A stretch of DNA of 62,000 bases from Adiantum capillus-veneris (GCA_014529385.2 CM043953.1:107080549-107142548), one strand, 5' to 3'. Numbered from the stretch's first letter, positions 36,932 through 49,227 are shown. The notes: a model not told the origin generated them from the letters alone. Made by a program: numbers and translations.

Positions 36932-37331
36932 GTTTCAACCTTTTACAGAGTCTTTGAGAAACTTGCTAAAAATAGTCAGTTACCACCTATAACCACAATT
37001 TGTGTACATATACATGTTTCACTGTACTAAACAATGTCTATGCACACTGCAACCAAAAGAAGGCTTTATGTACCACCTATATGTAGACTGCAGAATCTTG
37101 AACATTAGCCGTTCTGCACGCGAACCCACTCTAACTCCAAAATGGGGGTCAAAATGCGCCCAAAATGGAAATTTGGCCGCACAGGTGTAGTCCAAAGGAT
37201 AGCATAAAACCCTGAGATGCACACCCTTTAAGTGGAATCACCTGAATAGGAGATCATTGATGACGGATCTCGAGAATACTGAAGCCGCTTCCTGGGCTGC
37301 TCTTGCTTGCTGCTCCAAACTCCTCAGACAC

Positions 37332-37617
37332 AACCAGGCTCTGATACCATGTCAAGAGATAGAGAAGGAGAGATCTTGAGCTCTTGCAAGTATACACACA
37401 CACAAAATATGGAGGCAAAAGATTGTACTTCTTCTTCTTCACAAACTCAAGATAAGAGATTTACAAACATAAGGGAAAAATACAACATAAAAAGAAACTA
37501 ATACAACGATCTAGTAAGAACCGCTAGTGAGTGAGGTGTGTAGACAAGTGTACCATCACTCACGTAGGTAGACAAGCTCGGTGTAGTCCAGCTGTAGTAT
37601 CACTGGTGAAGATATGC
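37332..37617 (-). repeat. Copia primer-binding site and inner part of its 5' LTR
   Basis: On the minus strand the LTR ends GACA at 37350, followed at once by TGGTATCAGAGCCTGGTT (37349-37332), the standard initiator-Met tRNA site. The LTR runs right to 37617, where E4 interrupts it, and continues at 46456-46543. Together the LTR is about 350 bp. Confidence 0.88.
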
Positions 37618-37770
37618 TGACGGGAGCAAAGCGAGACAGGAACCTAGACGACCTCTAAAACGCCAAGAGCCGATGGCACGCCTTAAGCCAGTCACGATAA
37701 AGCGAACAGGGGGCACCACCTAGCTTTGAGCGGCTAGGACGCAGACCACGGTGATGTGAACACCGCAAAC

Positions 37771-37809
<39 letters not shown>

Positions 37810-37815
37810 GAGAGT

Positions 37816-37854
<39 letters not shown>

Positions 37855-38141
37855 TGACAAAATGATGAAAACCCTCGGGGGGGTGAGGGAGAATTATTTC
37901 TTGAAGTATTTACAATGACATTCCTTCCGGTGAGGTGGTACACCGTGGTGATAGAGAGGTAGGGACAAGAGATGGTGCATCTACTTGGTGCGTTCTCTAA
38001 AGACGACTTGATGATGCGAAACTTGCTACCAAGGATGTGTGTGTGTGTGTGTGCATCAACCATTGGAGTCGAGAGGTGGACGTGGCTCTCTTCACATGGT
38101 GCAATTCCAAAAACAAACTATCACACAAGTCCCCCCCCCCC
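37618..38141 (-). repeat. E4 3' LTR, last quarter only
   Basis: Begins TGACGGGAGC on the plus strand (LTR end, minus) and matches the U5 side of the 5' LTR, including the CA run (37774-37805), a GA run (37820-37851), gtgtgtgtgt near 38036, and acaagtccccc where similarity ends at the deletion junction. Confidence 0.85.
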
Positions 38142-40621
38142 GATAACGTTCTTCTGGTCTTCCTCCGCAATGCTAATTTGGAAGTATCCTGAGTAGCCAT
38201 TGCACACTATGGATCGTTCGTGACCCGCCACTTCATTGAGAACTTCATCCTGGAATGGGAGGGGAAAGTGATCCCTCTTCGTGGCTACATTGAGAGGTTT
38301 ATAGTCCACACAGACTCTCCACTTACCATTATTCTTTGGTGTGACTACTACTGGGGAGACCCATTCTGAGTCTTCGACAGGGTAGATGAAACCTTCTTGT
38401 AGCAAACTTCTCACTTCTTTAAGTAGTGCCTCTTGTTGGATTACTCCAAGTCTTCTGAGCCTTTGCACTATGGATTTACTGCCTTCCTTGAGCTTTTTGT
38501 GGTGTTGCACTACTGTAATTCCTTTGATCTTATCATAGCCATCAATGAACAAAGTAGTGAAGTTACTTAGCATGGAGACATAATCCTTCCTTTATTCATT
38601 GGTTAACTCATTTGAGAGCATCCTTTGTAATTTACCTGCATCCTTTAAGGAATGCATACCTAATGGTTCCTCTTGGTTTGTCGGGGGTGTTTCAGATTGT
38701 GTCAATCTTTTTGGGTCTTTAAGAATGACCCCCATCGCTTCAATGCTACTGTCACTCCCGTCAGTAGTGGTTGTCTCTTCTCCTGAGATAGACGAATAGT
38801 CGCTGGTGGAATCATCTTCTGAGGCCTCCAAGATCATGTTGTGTTGTTTCCCAGTCCTCATGTCGTAGATATGGACTTCCCTTTAGTGTCCTTCATCTGA
38901 ATCATTCCGGTGATCCAGTCTTGCTTAGCTTCCATAGCCATAAGCCAAGGCCTCCCAAGAATGATAGGGTATCCCTCCCCTTTGTGTGGCATGACAAAGA
39001 TGTCTACCTCCACTTCTGTATTGAATGCTTTTACTTTGACCGCATTCACAATGCCCAGAGATTTCACTCTTACATTGTTTGCCATTCTGGCTTGGCAGGG
39101 TGCCGGCCTACTCACCTCTAGACCTAGATGGTGCATCATTTTTTCACTCATGACGCATATTTGCACATCACCATCTATGTAGACGTTTGAGATTCGTTGC
39201 CCCTTGATGTGGGCATCCATAGTTGGTAGGATGTCATTGAGATCCCTTCTAGAGATAGCCCCAGCTATCCTTGGTCATGATTTCCTGGTACTCACCATTT
39301 TCGTCCATTGCCTCCTCATTCTTGGTGCAAGGTGGAGTAATTGGGGCCAAGTTATCTTTGGGCCCTGCATCAATACATCTTGAACTAAGTCATAGGGTTT
39401 TGCATACTCACCTAGTGAGAAATCCACTATGTCTATCTTCCGTCGCGGCTTAGCTGCTTGCTTGCTAGACTCGGCCTTCCCTTTCATTTTCTCTTCTCTT
39501 TGAGAGGCTTCCTCGTGCCTGGCACGCTTCACTCCCATAGCATCCACTTCTTCTACCTTTGCTTTCCCTTTGTGCTTCTCTCGAACTGACTCTTCCAACT
39601 TTGCCTTCCCTTTAGCCTCCAAGCTAATAAGACTCACCGCTTGGTTTACAATAGGTGGTGGCGGTAGTGGTGGAATGAGAGGTTGTGTTGGTGGTTGTTG
39701 TTGTACAGGTAGTCGAAGGATTTGGACTGGTGGAATCAACCCTGGTTGCCTGGGTGGTGGTGGTCTTGCCCTTGGCAGAGAGATCTGATTCTGTCTCCCC
39801 TCTCTATTGAAATTTTGTCTCCTTGGATGTGGGAAGTAGTACATACCATGGCCGTCTTCCCCGCAATTGTAGCAATGGTACTCTTGGTTCTACCTTTGTT
39901 ATCCCCTCCCTTGTTTTGGATTCCTGACAGGTGCATGCCCTTGCTGCACCAGATGCACGGATAAACTCTCTAGTTGGGTGGTGATGCAATTTAGCAAGTC
40001 TTGCTGCTCCTTTGATGCCTCTTGTGGTTGGGCTCTATGAGTGGTTGTTGCAGTCACTGGGGTTGGTCGGGCCGAGCTTGTTTCCTCTAGCTTGTTTACT
40101 CTTTCTTGCATGTGCAGCTTCTTGTCTTTAAGGCGGGCTACTTCTACTGCCTACTCATATGTTGCAGGAAACCTTCCCTTCACCTTCTCTCTAAGCGGCG
40201 ACCACAGACCAGCAATGAAACGGTCCTTCTTTAAGAAATTACGTGCTCCTTCGCCTTCCTCCATTGAGACAACCCATCTCTCCCATAAGTCCACAAACTT
40301 GGACTCGTAGGTGGCATACTCTAGCAGACCTCCGTGCTTCAATTTTGTGAGTAGCTGCCATAGCTTCTCTGAGGTTGTGCCTCCACCAAACCTCTTTACA
40401 AAGGCAGCCTAAAACACGTCCCATGCATTCTTGGTAGCATGTGGCAATGCATTGTACCAGGTCTTGGCCTCTACTTCCATCAGTAGAGGAAAAATTCAAA
40501 GTCGTAAAACGTCGTCATCTTTGTTGGAGACCACACAAGCAATGTCGAAATCATCCAAAAAGTCGGTGGTGAGATCTTCTCCCTTCTTTCCACTGAACGT
40601 GGGGAAAGAAACACTTGCCAT
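38142..40621 (-). pseudogene. E4 gag-protease and partial RT
   Basis: ATG at 40621. Gag fragments include the knuckle region (about 39870, a YNCGEDGHGMYY-type motif with damage) and LVQDVLMQGPKITWPQLLHL; protease reads YIDGDVQICVM, so the second Gly of the DGG motif is Asp; VMPHKGEGYPIILGRPWL; and RT with EWVSPVVVTPKNNGKWRVC to ISIAEEDQK. There the sequence breaks at the poly-C junction, before the catalytic DD. Many stops and shifts divide it. Confidence 0.85.
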
Positions 40622-40717
40622 GGTAGTAACTCAGGAAATTACAAACTCTTTTTTTTTTGTTTTATACTAACAATAGTAGCATCTCATAGCGGCTTTTTAC
40701 AGAGTTGGGTGGATAGA

Positions 40718-40933
40718 TTAAAACAAGATAAAGATAGAAAAATTAAAGGAATGGTGGTAATCCAATATGGGGAGAATGATAGGGTTTGGGGAATTAATGA
40801 TTTCTCCTAGCACCGCCGCACCGAATAGGTACACGATCTTCTGTTGGTAGAAGATTTTCCTATCTACATAGATAGTCACATGCATATGCTGCAGGAATCT
40901 GAACGGGAATGCTGTCGGCCCATTTTCCATCAT
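40718..40933 (-). CDS. E4 leader ORF-C
   Basis: Intact, 71 residues, starting MMENGPTAFPF, nearly the same as the E2 copy: TIYVDRKIFYQQKIVYLFG, NSPNPIILPILDY and an end SIFILF. It survives although the rest of E4 is badly damaged; this may be chance for such a short ORF. Confidence 0.6.
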   Translation of the reverse strand: MMENGPTAFPFRFLQHMHVTIYVDRKIFYQQKIVYLFGAAVLGEIINSPNPIILPILDYHHSFNFSIFILF

Positions 40934-40955
40934 ACACAGAGGGTGGAGTACTTAC

Positions 40956-41135
40956 TTATACTCTTACTGGGCCAGTGTTGATGAGTCGGCACATCCATAG
41001 GAGGTCGTCGCCTTTCATGGGCTCTACCTTTCATTCATCGCTCAGCACGTACGGAGTGATAGTGACGCGTCTGACCACTCCCAGCCTTTTGGCTAGCAGC
41101 AACTGCAAATAATTACCGTAGTCGACGTTGTCGAG
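40956..41135 (-). pseudogene. E4 leader ORF-B2, second part after the E5 insertion
   Basis: Matches E2 20525-20698: DYGNYLQLLLAKRLGVVRR, ITPYVLSDE then a stop, and GDDLLWMCRLINTGPVRV. The first part lies at 43160-43516; about 2 kb of E5 separates them. Confidence 0.6.
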
Positions 41136-41329
41136 AAATTAGTAGTCTTGCCGGGAAAGCACCGGGCTTATGGCTGTGAGAGTTTGTGAGAGAACTCAAC
41201 AAAAACTATATGAAGGAATTAAACCATAGATGCCATGAAGACTAGGGTTTGGAAAGAAGTGCAATCAAAGAAGACCCACTCTTTCTCTCTTGCACTCACA
41301 CACACAAATAAAGAACACAAAAGAAAATG

Positions 41330-41542
41330 TCAAAACAACACAAAGATGAAAACATCAAGTCTATGGTCATATCGTATCATGGGTAGTATGAAAGGGTTAA
41401 TAGATGAGTTAATGGCATTCAATCTTGGCTGACCAAATAGGCTACGAATTGTTCTTTGGAATTGTAGCTTTGTGCTTACCGTAGTATATATATTTTGTCT
41501 AGTGATTGGGATTAATTGTGTGTACAAATCCTCTTGGTTCAT
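41330..41542 (-). CDS. E5 leader ORF-C, second copy
   Basis: 70 residues starting MNQEDLYTQL, with KLQFQRTIRSLFG, INPFILPMIRY and an end FIFVLF. Its ATG overlaps the stop of the upstream copy as ATGA (41539-41542). Closest relative in the window is the second ORF-C of E3. Confidence 0.6.
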   Translation of the reverse strand: MNQEDLYTQLIPITRQNIYTTVSTKLQFQRTIRSLFGQPRLNAINSSINPFILPMIRYDHRLDVFIFVLF

Positions 41543-41757
41543 AGCAAGATAACTACGCTTACATCAAAAGAAAAATTATAGTCTATGAGAGGTAGTATGA
41601 TGGGATCCGGTGATAGAAGTATTTCATTGAGCCTTTCTGGGCCAAAGAGAAACACTATACGTTGTTGAAAGTGTATTTTACGGCTAATCCATACGTTAAT
41701 TCTAATAGATTGTACAGAGTGAAAGCGATAGAAATTATCATCATGTGGGTTATTCAT
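41539..41757 (-). CDS. E5 leader ORF-C, first copy
   Basis: 72 residues starting MNNPHDDNFY, with NVWISRKIHFQQRIVFLFG, LSPDPIILPLIDY and an end VVILL. Immediately before its ATG the sequence ctatcctag could be a splice acceptor. It overlaps the next ORF by four bases. Confidence 0.6.
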   Translation of the reverse strand: MNNPHDDNFYRFHSVQSIRINVWISRKIHFQQRIVFLFGPERLNEILLSPDPIILPLIDYNFSFDVSVVILL

Positions 41758-42073
41758 CTAGGATAGTATGTGAGAAATGTAGATATGAGAGAAGTGAAGA
41801 GATGAGAAGTTTCCCTCCCAAGCCCTATTCTTGCCCGTAGGCAATAAGGATACTGCAGGGAGAGAGGTACCTGTAGCAAAGAGAACCTAAAATTTGTAGA
41901 GAGGATGAATTACTAAGAGTGAGAGAGATAGATTTGGTTAAAGAGATAATATTAGATATATATATATATATATATATATATGTTGGATTAGAGATGAAAA
42001 AGAAAACAACAAGAAATCAAGAAAACATCAATGTAGAACACATCTTACTTGACAAACCCTTTGGCACCATTAT

Positions 42074-43146
42074 TGATGGAGAGAGAAGAAGAGGGGAGAA
42101 CTCTACTTTGATTGATACGCCAAGTGTAAGACCTTCTTTGATTAGAGGTAATCTTCCAAGGATAGCGTACAAAAATGGCTAGTCTTCCTCTAGGAGAAAG
42201 TGTAGGCTTGGGCTTATGTTAATGGCTAAGTACAATTAAGCATTACTACGCACTCCCTCAAGAATTCCTCTCATCAATGGCTTGAATGCTTCATTTTCCT
42301 TTTCAAGGAAGAAGAGGTCCCCTTTTATAGGTGAAGGGAACCCCCAAGGGTTTACACAAGAAGAGAGGAGCCAGTGTGAATAGGAATTGGAAAAGTTGAA
42401 ATGAGTTGTCCCTGCAGGATGTGGACAGACTGGGGTCCAGTATTTTGATCATATCTCCTCAACCGTGGCTCCAAGTAAAAAAGTAAAAATATGGGCAGAA
42501 ACCTCAGCTCATTAACTACGATTTTTATTTTAAAATCATTTTCCAATTCGGATTGGAACCTTGTGTAAAAAATTCATCAAAATAGGGTCCATTTCTGGCA
42601 GCAAAAGTCTTCCCGTGGTCCCCTTAGCCTAGACTTTCATTTAATTCCAAAGGACACCTCATTCCATATGTAAGCATGACATTGCTCCTTGACAAAGTTT
42701 TGTAATCATGCTTGAAATAATGCATTAAAATAAGTGTATCTTTGAAATCATGCCACCTAGTGTCCCACTAGGATTTGATTTCCTCCTAGTAGCTATTTAA
42801 AAAGAAATATAAGAAAAATATGAAAAATACATAGAATATATATATATATTGGAGTTTACCCTAGATATAGGATCTAGGTAGGGTGTGAGATGATAATGAG
42901 ATAGTAGAAATAAAGAATCAATGCTTTTTGCCCAAGTTAAAGAGGCCGAGCTATTGACGCTTTTTCCATAGTATTTTCTGATGGTAAAGTAAGAATAAGT
43001 TACCCTTGAGATAAATAATAGGATGAGATAGAAAGCTGATTATTATACTTAAATATGCATATGTACATTATAGGAAAGATAATTATGTATCTAAAAAATT
43101 ACAAGATAACTCTTGTAGGATGCGTTCCCACTATGTACGTGTCACA
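42074..43146 (-). repeat. E5 LTR (single copy)
   Basis: A TATA box is seen as cctataaaagggg on the minus strand (about 42340-42325). The LTR end is CCATCA at 42074. A TA-rich run lies at 42838-42850. The LTR start is not certain. Confidence 0.5.
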
Positions 43147-43159
43147 ACACGACAACGTG

Positions 43160-43516
43160 CTACATGAATTCCACTCCATTCAGCTGCAACTCGTCTCCAG
43201 CCCACTGGGTTTCACCCGTGGAGGAGAGCTTCTTCAGGATAAGTTGTGCAGGGGGAGGAGGAAGACCCTCTACCCGTCTTCCAAAACAGCGAGAGCAGTA
43301 GTCGAACCACTCTTCCTTAGGACATGGGAATCTTCTTACCACTTCTTCTTCAGGATTGTTGAAGTGGACTGGTAGTACTCGTATGCGTCGTGTGAATCGG
43401 TAGGCGACCTTTCGCCACTTAGCTTCGGATGACTTCCTCTTTGGCAAGCTGGGTACGACTAGGCTCTCTGAGCTTGAAGCACTTGCTTGGCCAGATGCTT
43501 CTCCCTTCGGGGTCAT
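43160..43516 (-). pseudogene. E4 leader ORF-B2, first part
   Basis: Starts MTPKGEASGQ, then a serine-rich stretch, WRKVAYRFTRRIRVLPVHF, FPCPKEEWFDYC and GDELQLNGVEFM, where the E5 insertion introduces a stop. Its ATG overlaps the TGA of ORF-B1 (43513-43516). This copy shows the reading frame lost in E2. Confidence 0.6.
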
Positions 43517-43728
43517 CTGTTTCCAGAGTGGCTTATCCTTTCCTTACCTTTGGCTCGAGCAGCCCCTTTACGCCATTTTGGAGTAAAGGTTATAAATCTG
43601 GTTGCAGTTTCCTTAGAGAAGAGAGGCCTCACCGTTCTCTTTCCTCCTTTGATGTGGATGACTTCTTCGCGATGAATGTCGATGTAGACGATTTCAGCCC
43701 CTTCGCTACCTTCGTTACTGGCACTCAT
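43513..43728 (-). CDS. E4 leader ORF-B1
   Basis: 71 residues starting MSASNEGSEG, with YIDIHREEVIHIKGGKRT and a basic end. It starts inside the end of ORF-A and ends in an ATGA overlap with ORF-B2. Confidence 0.5.
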   Translation of the reverse strand: MSASNEGSEGAEIVYIDIHREEVIHIKGGKRTVRPLFSKETATRFITFTPKWRKGAARAKGKERISHSGNR

Positions 43729-43951
43729 TGACAGCGTGTTTTGGTTGACAACAATGATGGCACTTCATAGACCTCCCACCTGATCCTCTCAACTTGTGGT
43801 TAGAACGAGCAACACAAGATGGGGAGCTTACCTCTTGAATACTGACGATACTATAGCCTGACACTAGTACTTTGATGAAGGCGGCTAGTGCCTCCTTAGT
43901 CTCCTCCTCTTCCGTCCTCCAGTTAGAAAATTACTTCAGCCATTCGTCCAT
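43715..43951 (-). pseudogene. E4 leader ORF-A with CCHC knuckle, one TAA
   Basis: Starts MDEWLK, then TAA at 43933-43931 (E2 has GAA), FSNWRTEEEE and CHHCCQPKHAVNEC at the end, stop at 43717-43715. The intact zinc-binding residues match E2. Confidence 0.55.
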
Positions 43952-44006
43952 GATTGATGGCGTGCGTCACTTTCAGCATTGTAAACTAAAGGTTTCTTAG
44001 AATCCC

Positions 44007-44140
44007 TCCTGAGTGGGGGCACCAAATGATGGGAGAAAAGCGAGATACGAACCTCGACGGCCTCTAAAACGCCGAGAGCCAATGGCACGTCTCGAGCCGG
44101 TCACGGTAAAGAGAACAGGGGGCACCACCTAGCTTTGAGC
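44007..44140 (-). promoter_or_regulatory. E4 U5 hairpin, PBS-like repeat and primer-binding site
   Basis: On the minus strand CCTAGC and GCTAGG flank a small loop just before TGGTGCCCCC (start 44127); the PBS TGGTGCCCCCACTCAGGA starts at 44024, 103 nt further on. Confidence 0.7.
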
Positions 44141-44391
44141 GGCTAGGATGCAGATCACGGTGATGTGAACACCGCAAACTTACACACACACACACACACA
44201 CACACAAAGATTGAAAAAATGATGAAAACCCTCGGGAGTGTGAGGGAGAATTTTTTCTTGCAGTATTTACAATGACCTTCCTTCCGGCGAGGTGGCACAT
44301 CGTGGTGATAGAGAGGTAGGGATAAGAGATGGTGCATCTACTTGGTGCGTTCTCTAAAGATGACTCGATCATGCGAAACTTGCTACCAAGG

Positions 44392-44483
<92 letters not shown>

Positions 44484-44623
44484 ATCGACCAGTCGATAGG
44501 TGGACGTGGGTGCTCTCTCACATGGTGCAATTCCATATACAAACCATCACAAGTCCCCCCCCGAAATTCCCAATTCCAAGTGTCACTTCCTCACTCCCAC
44601 TAAACTCCTCCCAACTCTACCAA

Positions 44624-44668
<45 letters not shown>

Positions 44669-45636
44669 AGTGACCTCTTAGTGCCCTTTTATAGGTGTTG
44701 GCTGCTTGGATTCGGGTAATCCCGGTTTAATTAGGGTAGTCTAATTGGGGAGACAAAGCACGGTGGTGGGCCCGGTGTGGTTGACCCTTGCTTTGTCTTG
44801 GGAGTTATTAAAAATGAAAACCTCTAGGTGGGCCTTTGTGACCATCACTTAGAGAGAGGGAATTTACAAATTGGGAATTTTACAAGGCTTGGGTGAAAAC
44901 TGAAAAATGATGATGATAACCTACAATTTACTGAAAATGGTGTCGTAGTTGTGTGATACCGGTGAATGGTGTTTTTCCGGTGCATCAGTGTAGCACGTAC
45001 GTCTTTTCGGGGTCGGCCAGGGTATGCCTTCGGCGCCTTTTGTTCTTTTTGTTGTTGGTGTCGCGTGATTCGGCCGCCTTCTTTGTTTGTCGATGTCGAT
45101 GGCGTTTAGTTTCTTCTTCTTCTTTCGTATTTTTTCCAGTGCATGTGTATGTATGGGTGCATGTGGGCAGGCGTGTGTGTATATGTATGAGTGCGTAAGC
45201 GTGAGTGTGGGTGCGTGTGTATTTGTATATGTATATGTGTGTGTGCGTATGCGTGCGTGGGAACGGGGGGGGTGTGGTTATAGTATATATATTCTTTTAT
45301 TTTTATTTTTTTGTTTTAAGGTGATGCTGTGGCGACGCAAAGGTAGAGGGGGGGGGTCAGGTGATTGGGGTGATAGAGAGAATTGTGTGCGCTCGGGTGT
45401 GTGTGTGGGTGTGTGTGTGTGTGTGTTGCTTCACGGCGGCGCCTACGGGCTGGTGTACAAAGCGCAAGAGAGAGGGAATGAGAGTGGGGTGAGGTGGTGA
45501 GGGAGGGGAGAGAGGATAGGACTGGTGTGTGGCTGTGTATGGCCGAGAGCGCGCGAGACGGGTGTGCGCGAGCGTGAGGCCCGGAGGCCGTAGCCGACAG
45601 AGGGCGAGACAAGAAGGGGGGGGGGGGTATGTAGTC

Positions 45637-45695
<59 letters not shown>

Positions 45696-46083
45696 AGAGA
45701 GAAAGTTATAGAGAGAGAGAGATGCTTTGTGGCCTAGCGGTGGTTCCCACCAAGGAAAAAGAGGGAGAGAGAGGGGGAGTGTGAGATTGTGAGGGGAGGG
45801 GTGAGAGGATAGGGGTGGGAGTTTAGAGGATAGAGAGAGGGGGGGGGGGGATGGGGGTGAGGTAGAGAGAGAGAGATATTTTTTCTTTTAAAGGTGTATG
45901 GGACCGCTTCTAAGAGAGGATGAGAGAGGGCTAGATTCAGAGCTAGGTGAAGATGGGGGGGGGCCAGATATGGTCCGCCAGGGTTGGGGAAGAAACAGAG
46001 GGGGGGGGGGGGGGGGTATAATGTAGCGGCCCGCCGGCGGGGGTGTGGACAAGTAGAGAGAGAGAGAGGAGGGGAGGATCTTT

Positions 46084-46124
<41 letters not shown>

Positions 46125-46455
46125 TACCATATCTGTGGTGGTCCGCTTGGGCTGGGGTGTGGACAGAGGCTTAGGCGTCTCATGCGCCCACGGGACCACG
46201 TGATGTAGTGGTGGAGTAGGAAAGAGAGGGAATATTTGGCGGAGCCGAGCAGTAGGAGAGAGAGCTCGTCTTTTGGTGATAATGGAGGGGTGCGGCCAAA
46301 CTTGCGGCACCCCGCTAGTGGTTACCTTAGGGGGGGGGGGGGGGGGGGGGAAGGTATTGGTGAATGGTGAAGAGTTTTTTTTTTTCTTTTTGGTAATAGG
46401 CCTTCTTTTCCTTAGGGTGTGGTTCTCACGGTCATGGTTTCGAAACCGACCATCA
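44027..46455 (-). repeat. E4 5' LTR (about 2.43 kb)
   Basis: Minus-strand start TGATGGTCGG at 46455, end CCCATCA at 44027. It contains a G run near 46330-46350, GA runs (45641-45700 and 46087-46121), a long GT run (44394-44482) and a C run (about 44628-44665). Similar in plan to the E2 LTR. Confidence 0.85.
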
Positions 46456-46543
46456 ATGCATATCCACCAAGGCGTGCCACTGATGATGATTGTCAGTGAT
46501 ACTCATCCAGGAGTCATACATGTTGAGATTGACATCTCAACCA
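46456..46543 (-). repeat. Copia 5' LTR, outer part
   Basis: Colinear with 5877-5962 of the other LTR (gcatatccaccaaggcgt, catccaggagtc, gacatctcaac). The LTR start on the minus strand is TGGTTGAG at 46543. Confidence 0.88.
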
Positions 46544-46834
46544 ATTCGCAATCGAGATTGAGAACATGACCTCAATGTGAAAGGACTAAACCTAGTCGCA
46601 ACATGCTTTGCGTGATGGTAATCTCTTAGTGAGGTAACATCTCCTTTTTACAACATTGGCGATATCAATATGTCGACCCATTGCCAAGAGACTCTCATAG
46701 ATGTGAAGGTATTGAAAGATAGTGACTTAAAATCTATCATTCTCACACCAATAAAAGGTATCCCTCCATTAGGAAATCTTTCAAAGCTCATCCTCCCTCC
46801 ATTACAAGCTATCTTTCTTCTTATACTGAGAACT

Positions 46835-47410
46835 ATGGATTCTTCTTCTTTCGACCCTAAAAGCTCTAGGGGTTGCTCTACTCTCTCCTCAACTAGCCTC
46901 ACCATGAGCCTACAAAGAAGCCCAAGCAATAGAATAAGCTCTATTTTTATCTCAAATTCCCTCATTGTAGATAATCAGTGGCAAGTGAGAAGGATAGGCA
47001 AAGGTTCTTGGGTTCTATTGCAATCAAGGAGGAAAAGGTCATATACATCAAATCTTTTTCGTTCTGCATGGAAAGCAAGAGTGTTGGATTTTAAAGTGGA
47101 GGTTGGTAAGAAAAATGTAAAAGAGGTTTTAGTTCAACATGTTTTCACTCACTTTGATGTGATTCCTCATGGCAGTAATGTCTCAATCTATATCATCCAC
47201 GATGCAACTGTAAGTGGTCTCTTGTCTTTCTTATTGTTCTTTTCCATTTAGACCTTCCTATTCTCTTACATTTAGTTCTTACACTTAAAGATGTTTATCC
47301 TTCTTCATATGCGGAATGGGAGCTAGTGGAGTGCATGATATACCTCATCTTTGTAACGCATTCCCACATTGGTATTTTATAGCTTTCGGGAAGAACTAGC
47401 AAGAGTCCAT
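46835..47410 (+). pseudogene. X': inverted, truncated copy of gene X
   Basis: ATG 46835 (MDSSSFDPKSSRG). Matches gene X exon 1: serine-rich start, GKGSWVLLQS, RVLDFKVEVGKKNVKEVLVQ and HVFTHFDV, then donor GTAAGT at about 47211. After a short intron ending ttaaag, exon 2 starts VYPSSYAEWELVEC and continues to HSHIGIL, where TAG replaces CAG. SGRTSKSP follows and the match then fades. So X' has lost most of exon 2. It lacks the first TGA of gene X, which supports that being a mutation. Confidence 0.65.
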
Positions 47411-47537
47411 AGAGATTATTGTGGTTGAGTTCAAATCATGCCAATGTAATGTATCTTGGATGAATTTTACAAAAATGTATCTTTTCTTTAAATTCAAATC
47501 TTTATTTCAAGAACAAGATAAGAGTGCTATGAATCTG

Positions 47538-47538
47538 A

Positions 47539-47625
<87 letters not shown>
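47538..47625. repeat. (TC)n microsatellite
   Basis: Over 40 TC units downstream of X', in the place matching the GA run of the left cassette seen in inverse. Confidence 0.9.
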
Positions 47626-47696
47626 ACACATCATTGGCACCACCTTAACATGTACAAATAATCATTTTAATGTATATAGTTAGCATCATAAAGTGT

Positions 47697-49227
47697 TGAC
47701 AGGAGCAAAGCGAACCCCAAACCCCGACGGCCTCTAAAACGTCGGGGGCCGAATGGCGCGCCTCGAGCCTGTCACGGTAAAGCGAACAGGGGGCACCACC
47801 TAACTTTGAGCGGCTAGGCCGCAAACAACACACCACCATAACAAAGTTTTCATCCAAGGGAGATGGATGCTTTGAGTAATGGTGAAGAGGAAGGGGAATG
47901 AGATCATATTAGAGAGAGAGAGAGAGAGAGAGTATAGCCGCTTACTACTTAGGCACCATAGAAGGATGGTGAATCTGCACACCCTTCACACATACACAAG
48001 CTCACTCCAAACACAAGACTAGGTGGAGATTCCGCACACCTCACATGGGCAAAACATTGCAAGAAACATACTCACAAAACCTCAAGCTTTATTTAGAGAA
48101 TAAGGTGATGACATGGGGAGCATAGCGTAGGGGAAAGAGAAGGAAGAGAGTGGTAGAGCACATGGTGGATAGGTGGGAGCTGATGGCGAAGACTCGCACA
48201 AGGGTTATGGCCATCATCCTTCATTTAGCTGCCCTTCATCTTCCATAGCCCAAGGGTGTAGAGGTCATGCTCAAGTCGAGCATGGTGACTGCAGTGATGG
48301 TGATGGTGTGGGTGTGTGTGTGTGAGTGTGTGCTAGGTACACACAGTGCATAGTGTACTCTCTGGTGATGTTGTGTGTTTACTTAGTGTGATGGTGACCC
48401 CTCTTTATATAGGGAAGGAGGGGGGAGAAATTCTAGAATTTAGAAATGATGAAATCATTATCTACACAGGCCATGTGACTGTGGGTCCCACTTGTCTGGC
48501 TGTGTGTATATGCGCCAGAACAGCTGTCTCATGAGAGAGAGACTAAGAGAGAGAGATGGGTTGATGAAAAACGTGAGAGGTGACATGGAGAATAAAGTAA
48601 TTACAAGAGGGGAGAGAGGGGAGTGTTTTCAGAGGTGAATCTGTGTGCAGATGTGTGTGAACACAAGAAAAATCAGGTAATCACCAGATGGGGATGGGTC
48701 TGTGGGCACCTTTTTCAGTGAAACTGAGTGTGTGTGAGTGTGAGGGAGGTTATTTGGCTACACGACAGGAGACATGGCGCCCTTTAGAGAGAGAGGGGGA
48801 TATTTGGGTCATGGGATATGATAGGAGAGAGAAAAGGGGGGTGGGGTATACTGTTTTGGAAGATAGGAGAGGTGGCATGTGAGTTAGGGTGCATTATTGG
48901 TAAGGACAGGGAGTGGAGTAGCTTGAGGGGAGAGAGAAAGGAGAAAGGACAAGGGGAAGAGAGAGGGGGTTGACCTTTCTGAGTGGAGGAGAGGAAGAGG
49001 GACACACGGTGGGGCAAAAGTGAAGAAAAAAGAGGCAGGGTGGGGATGGGCTGCCCCGCAGGCACGAGGTGGCTTATTTTACCTTTCTCACTTATTTACA
49101 TACTCATACTTTTTTTTTTCTTACTTTTTCCAATGCCTTTTATCACTCCCTCCCTAAGAGGGTTTTCCATGGGGTGGGGAAGAGAGAAGAGGGGTATGGG
49201 AGCCTGGCTTGTGAAAAGCCCCCATCA
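47697..49227 (-). repeat. E6 3' LTR (1531 bp)
   Basis: Minus-strand start TGATGGGGGC at 49227, end CTCCTGTCA at 47697. TATA box (minus TATATAAA) at 48411-48404. Shares the U5 hairpin and TGGTGCCCCC motif. Confidence 0.9.

Larger units (their letters stand above)
41136..43146 (-). mobile_element. E5: fragment of an E3-like element inserted in E4 ORF-B2
   Basis: On the minus strand: an LTR (about 43146-42074) ending CCATCA, a PBS-like TGGTGCCAAAGGG from 42069, about 300 bases of leader, two ORF-C genes, then some 190 bases without gag. There is no second LTR. The E4 ORF-B2 resumes on both sides, so this is an insertion. The exact ends and target site are unclear. It may be a truncated or a non-coding derivative. 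Confidence 0.6.
37618..46455 (-). mobile_element. E4: gypsy element of the E2 family inserted in the copia 5' LTR
   Basis: Flanked by the 4-bp target site ATGC (37614-37617 and 46456-46459). Joining the flanks restores a sequence colinear with the other copia LTR (gatatgcatatccacc). The minus-strand order is 5' LTR 46455-44027, PBS 44024, ORF-A, B1, B2 (interrupted by E5), ORF-C, gag-protease and the start of RT, then an internal deletion joining RT at a poly-C run (38131-38141) to the end of the 3' LTR (38141-37618). Roughly half of pol is missing. Confidence 0.9.

Noticed and set aside
44342-46310. Cysteine/valine and serine/leucine repeat ORFs
   Set aside because: Translations of GT, GA and TC microsatellites in the E4 LTR.
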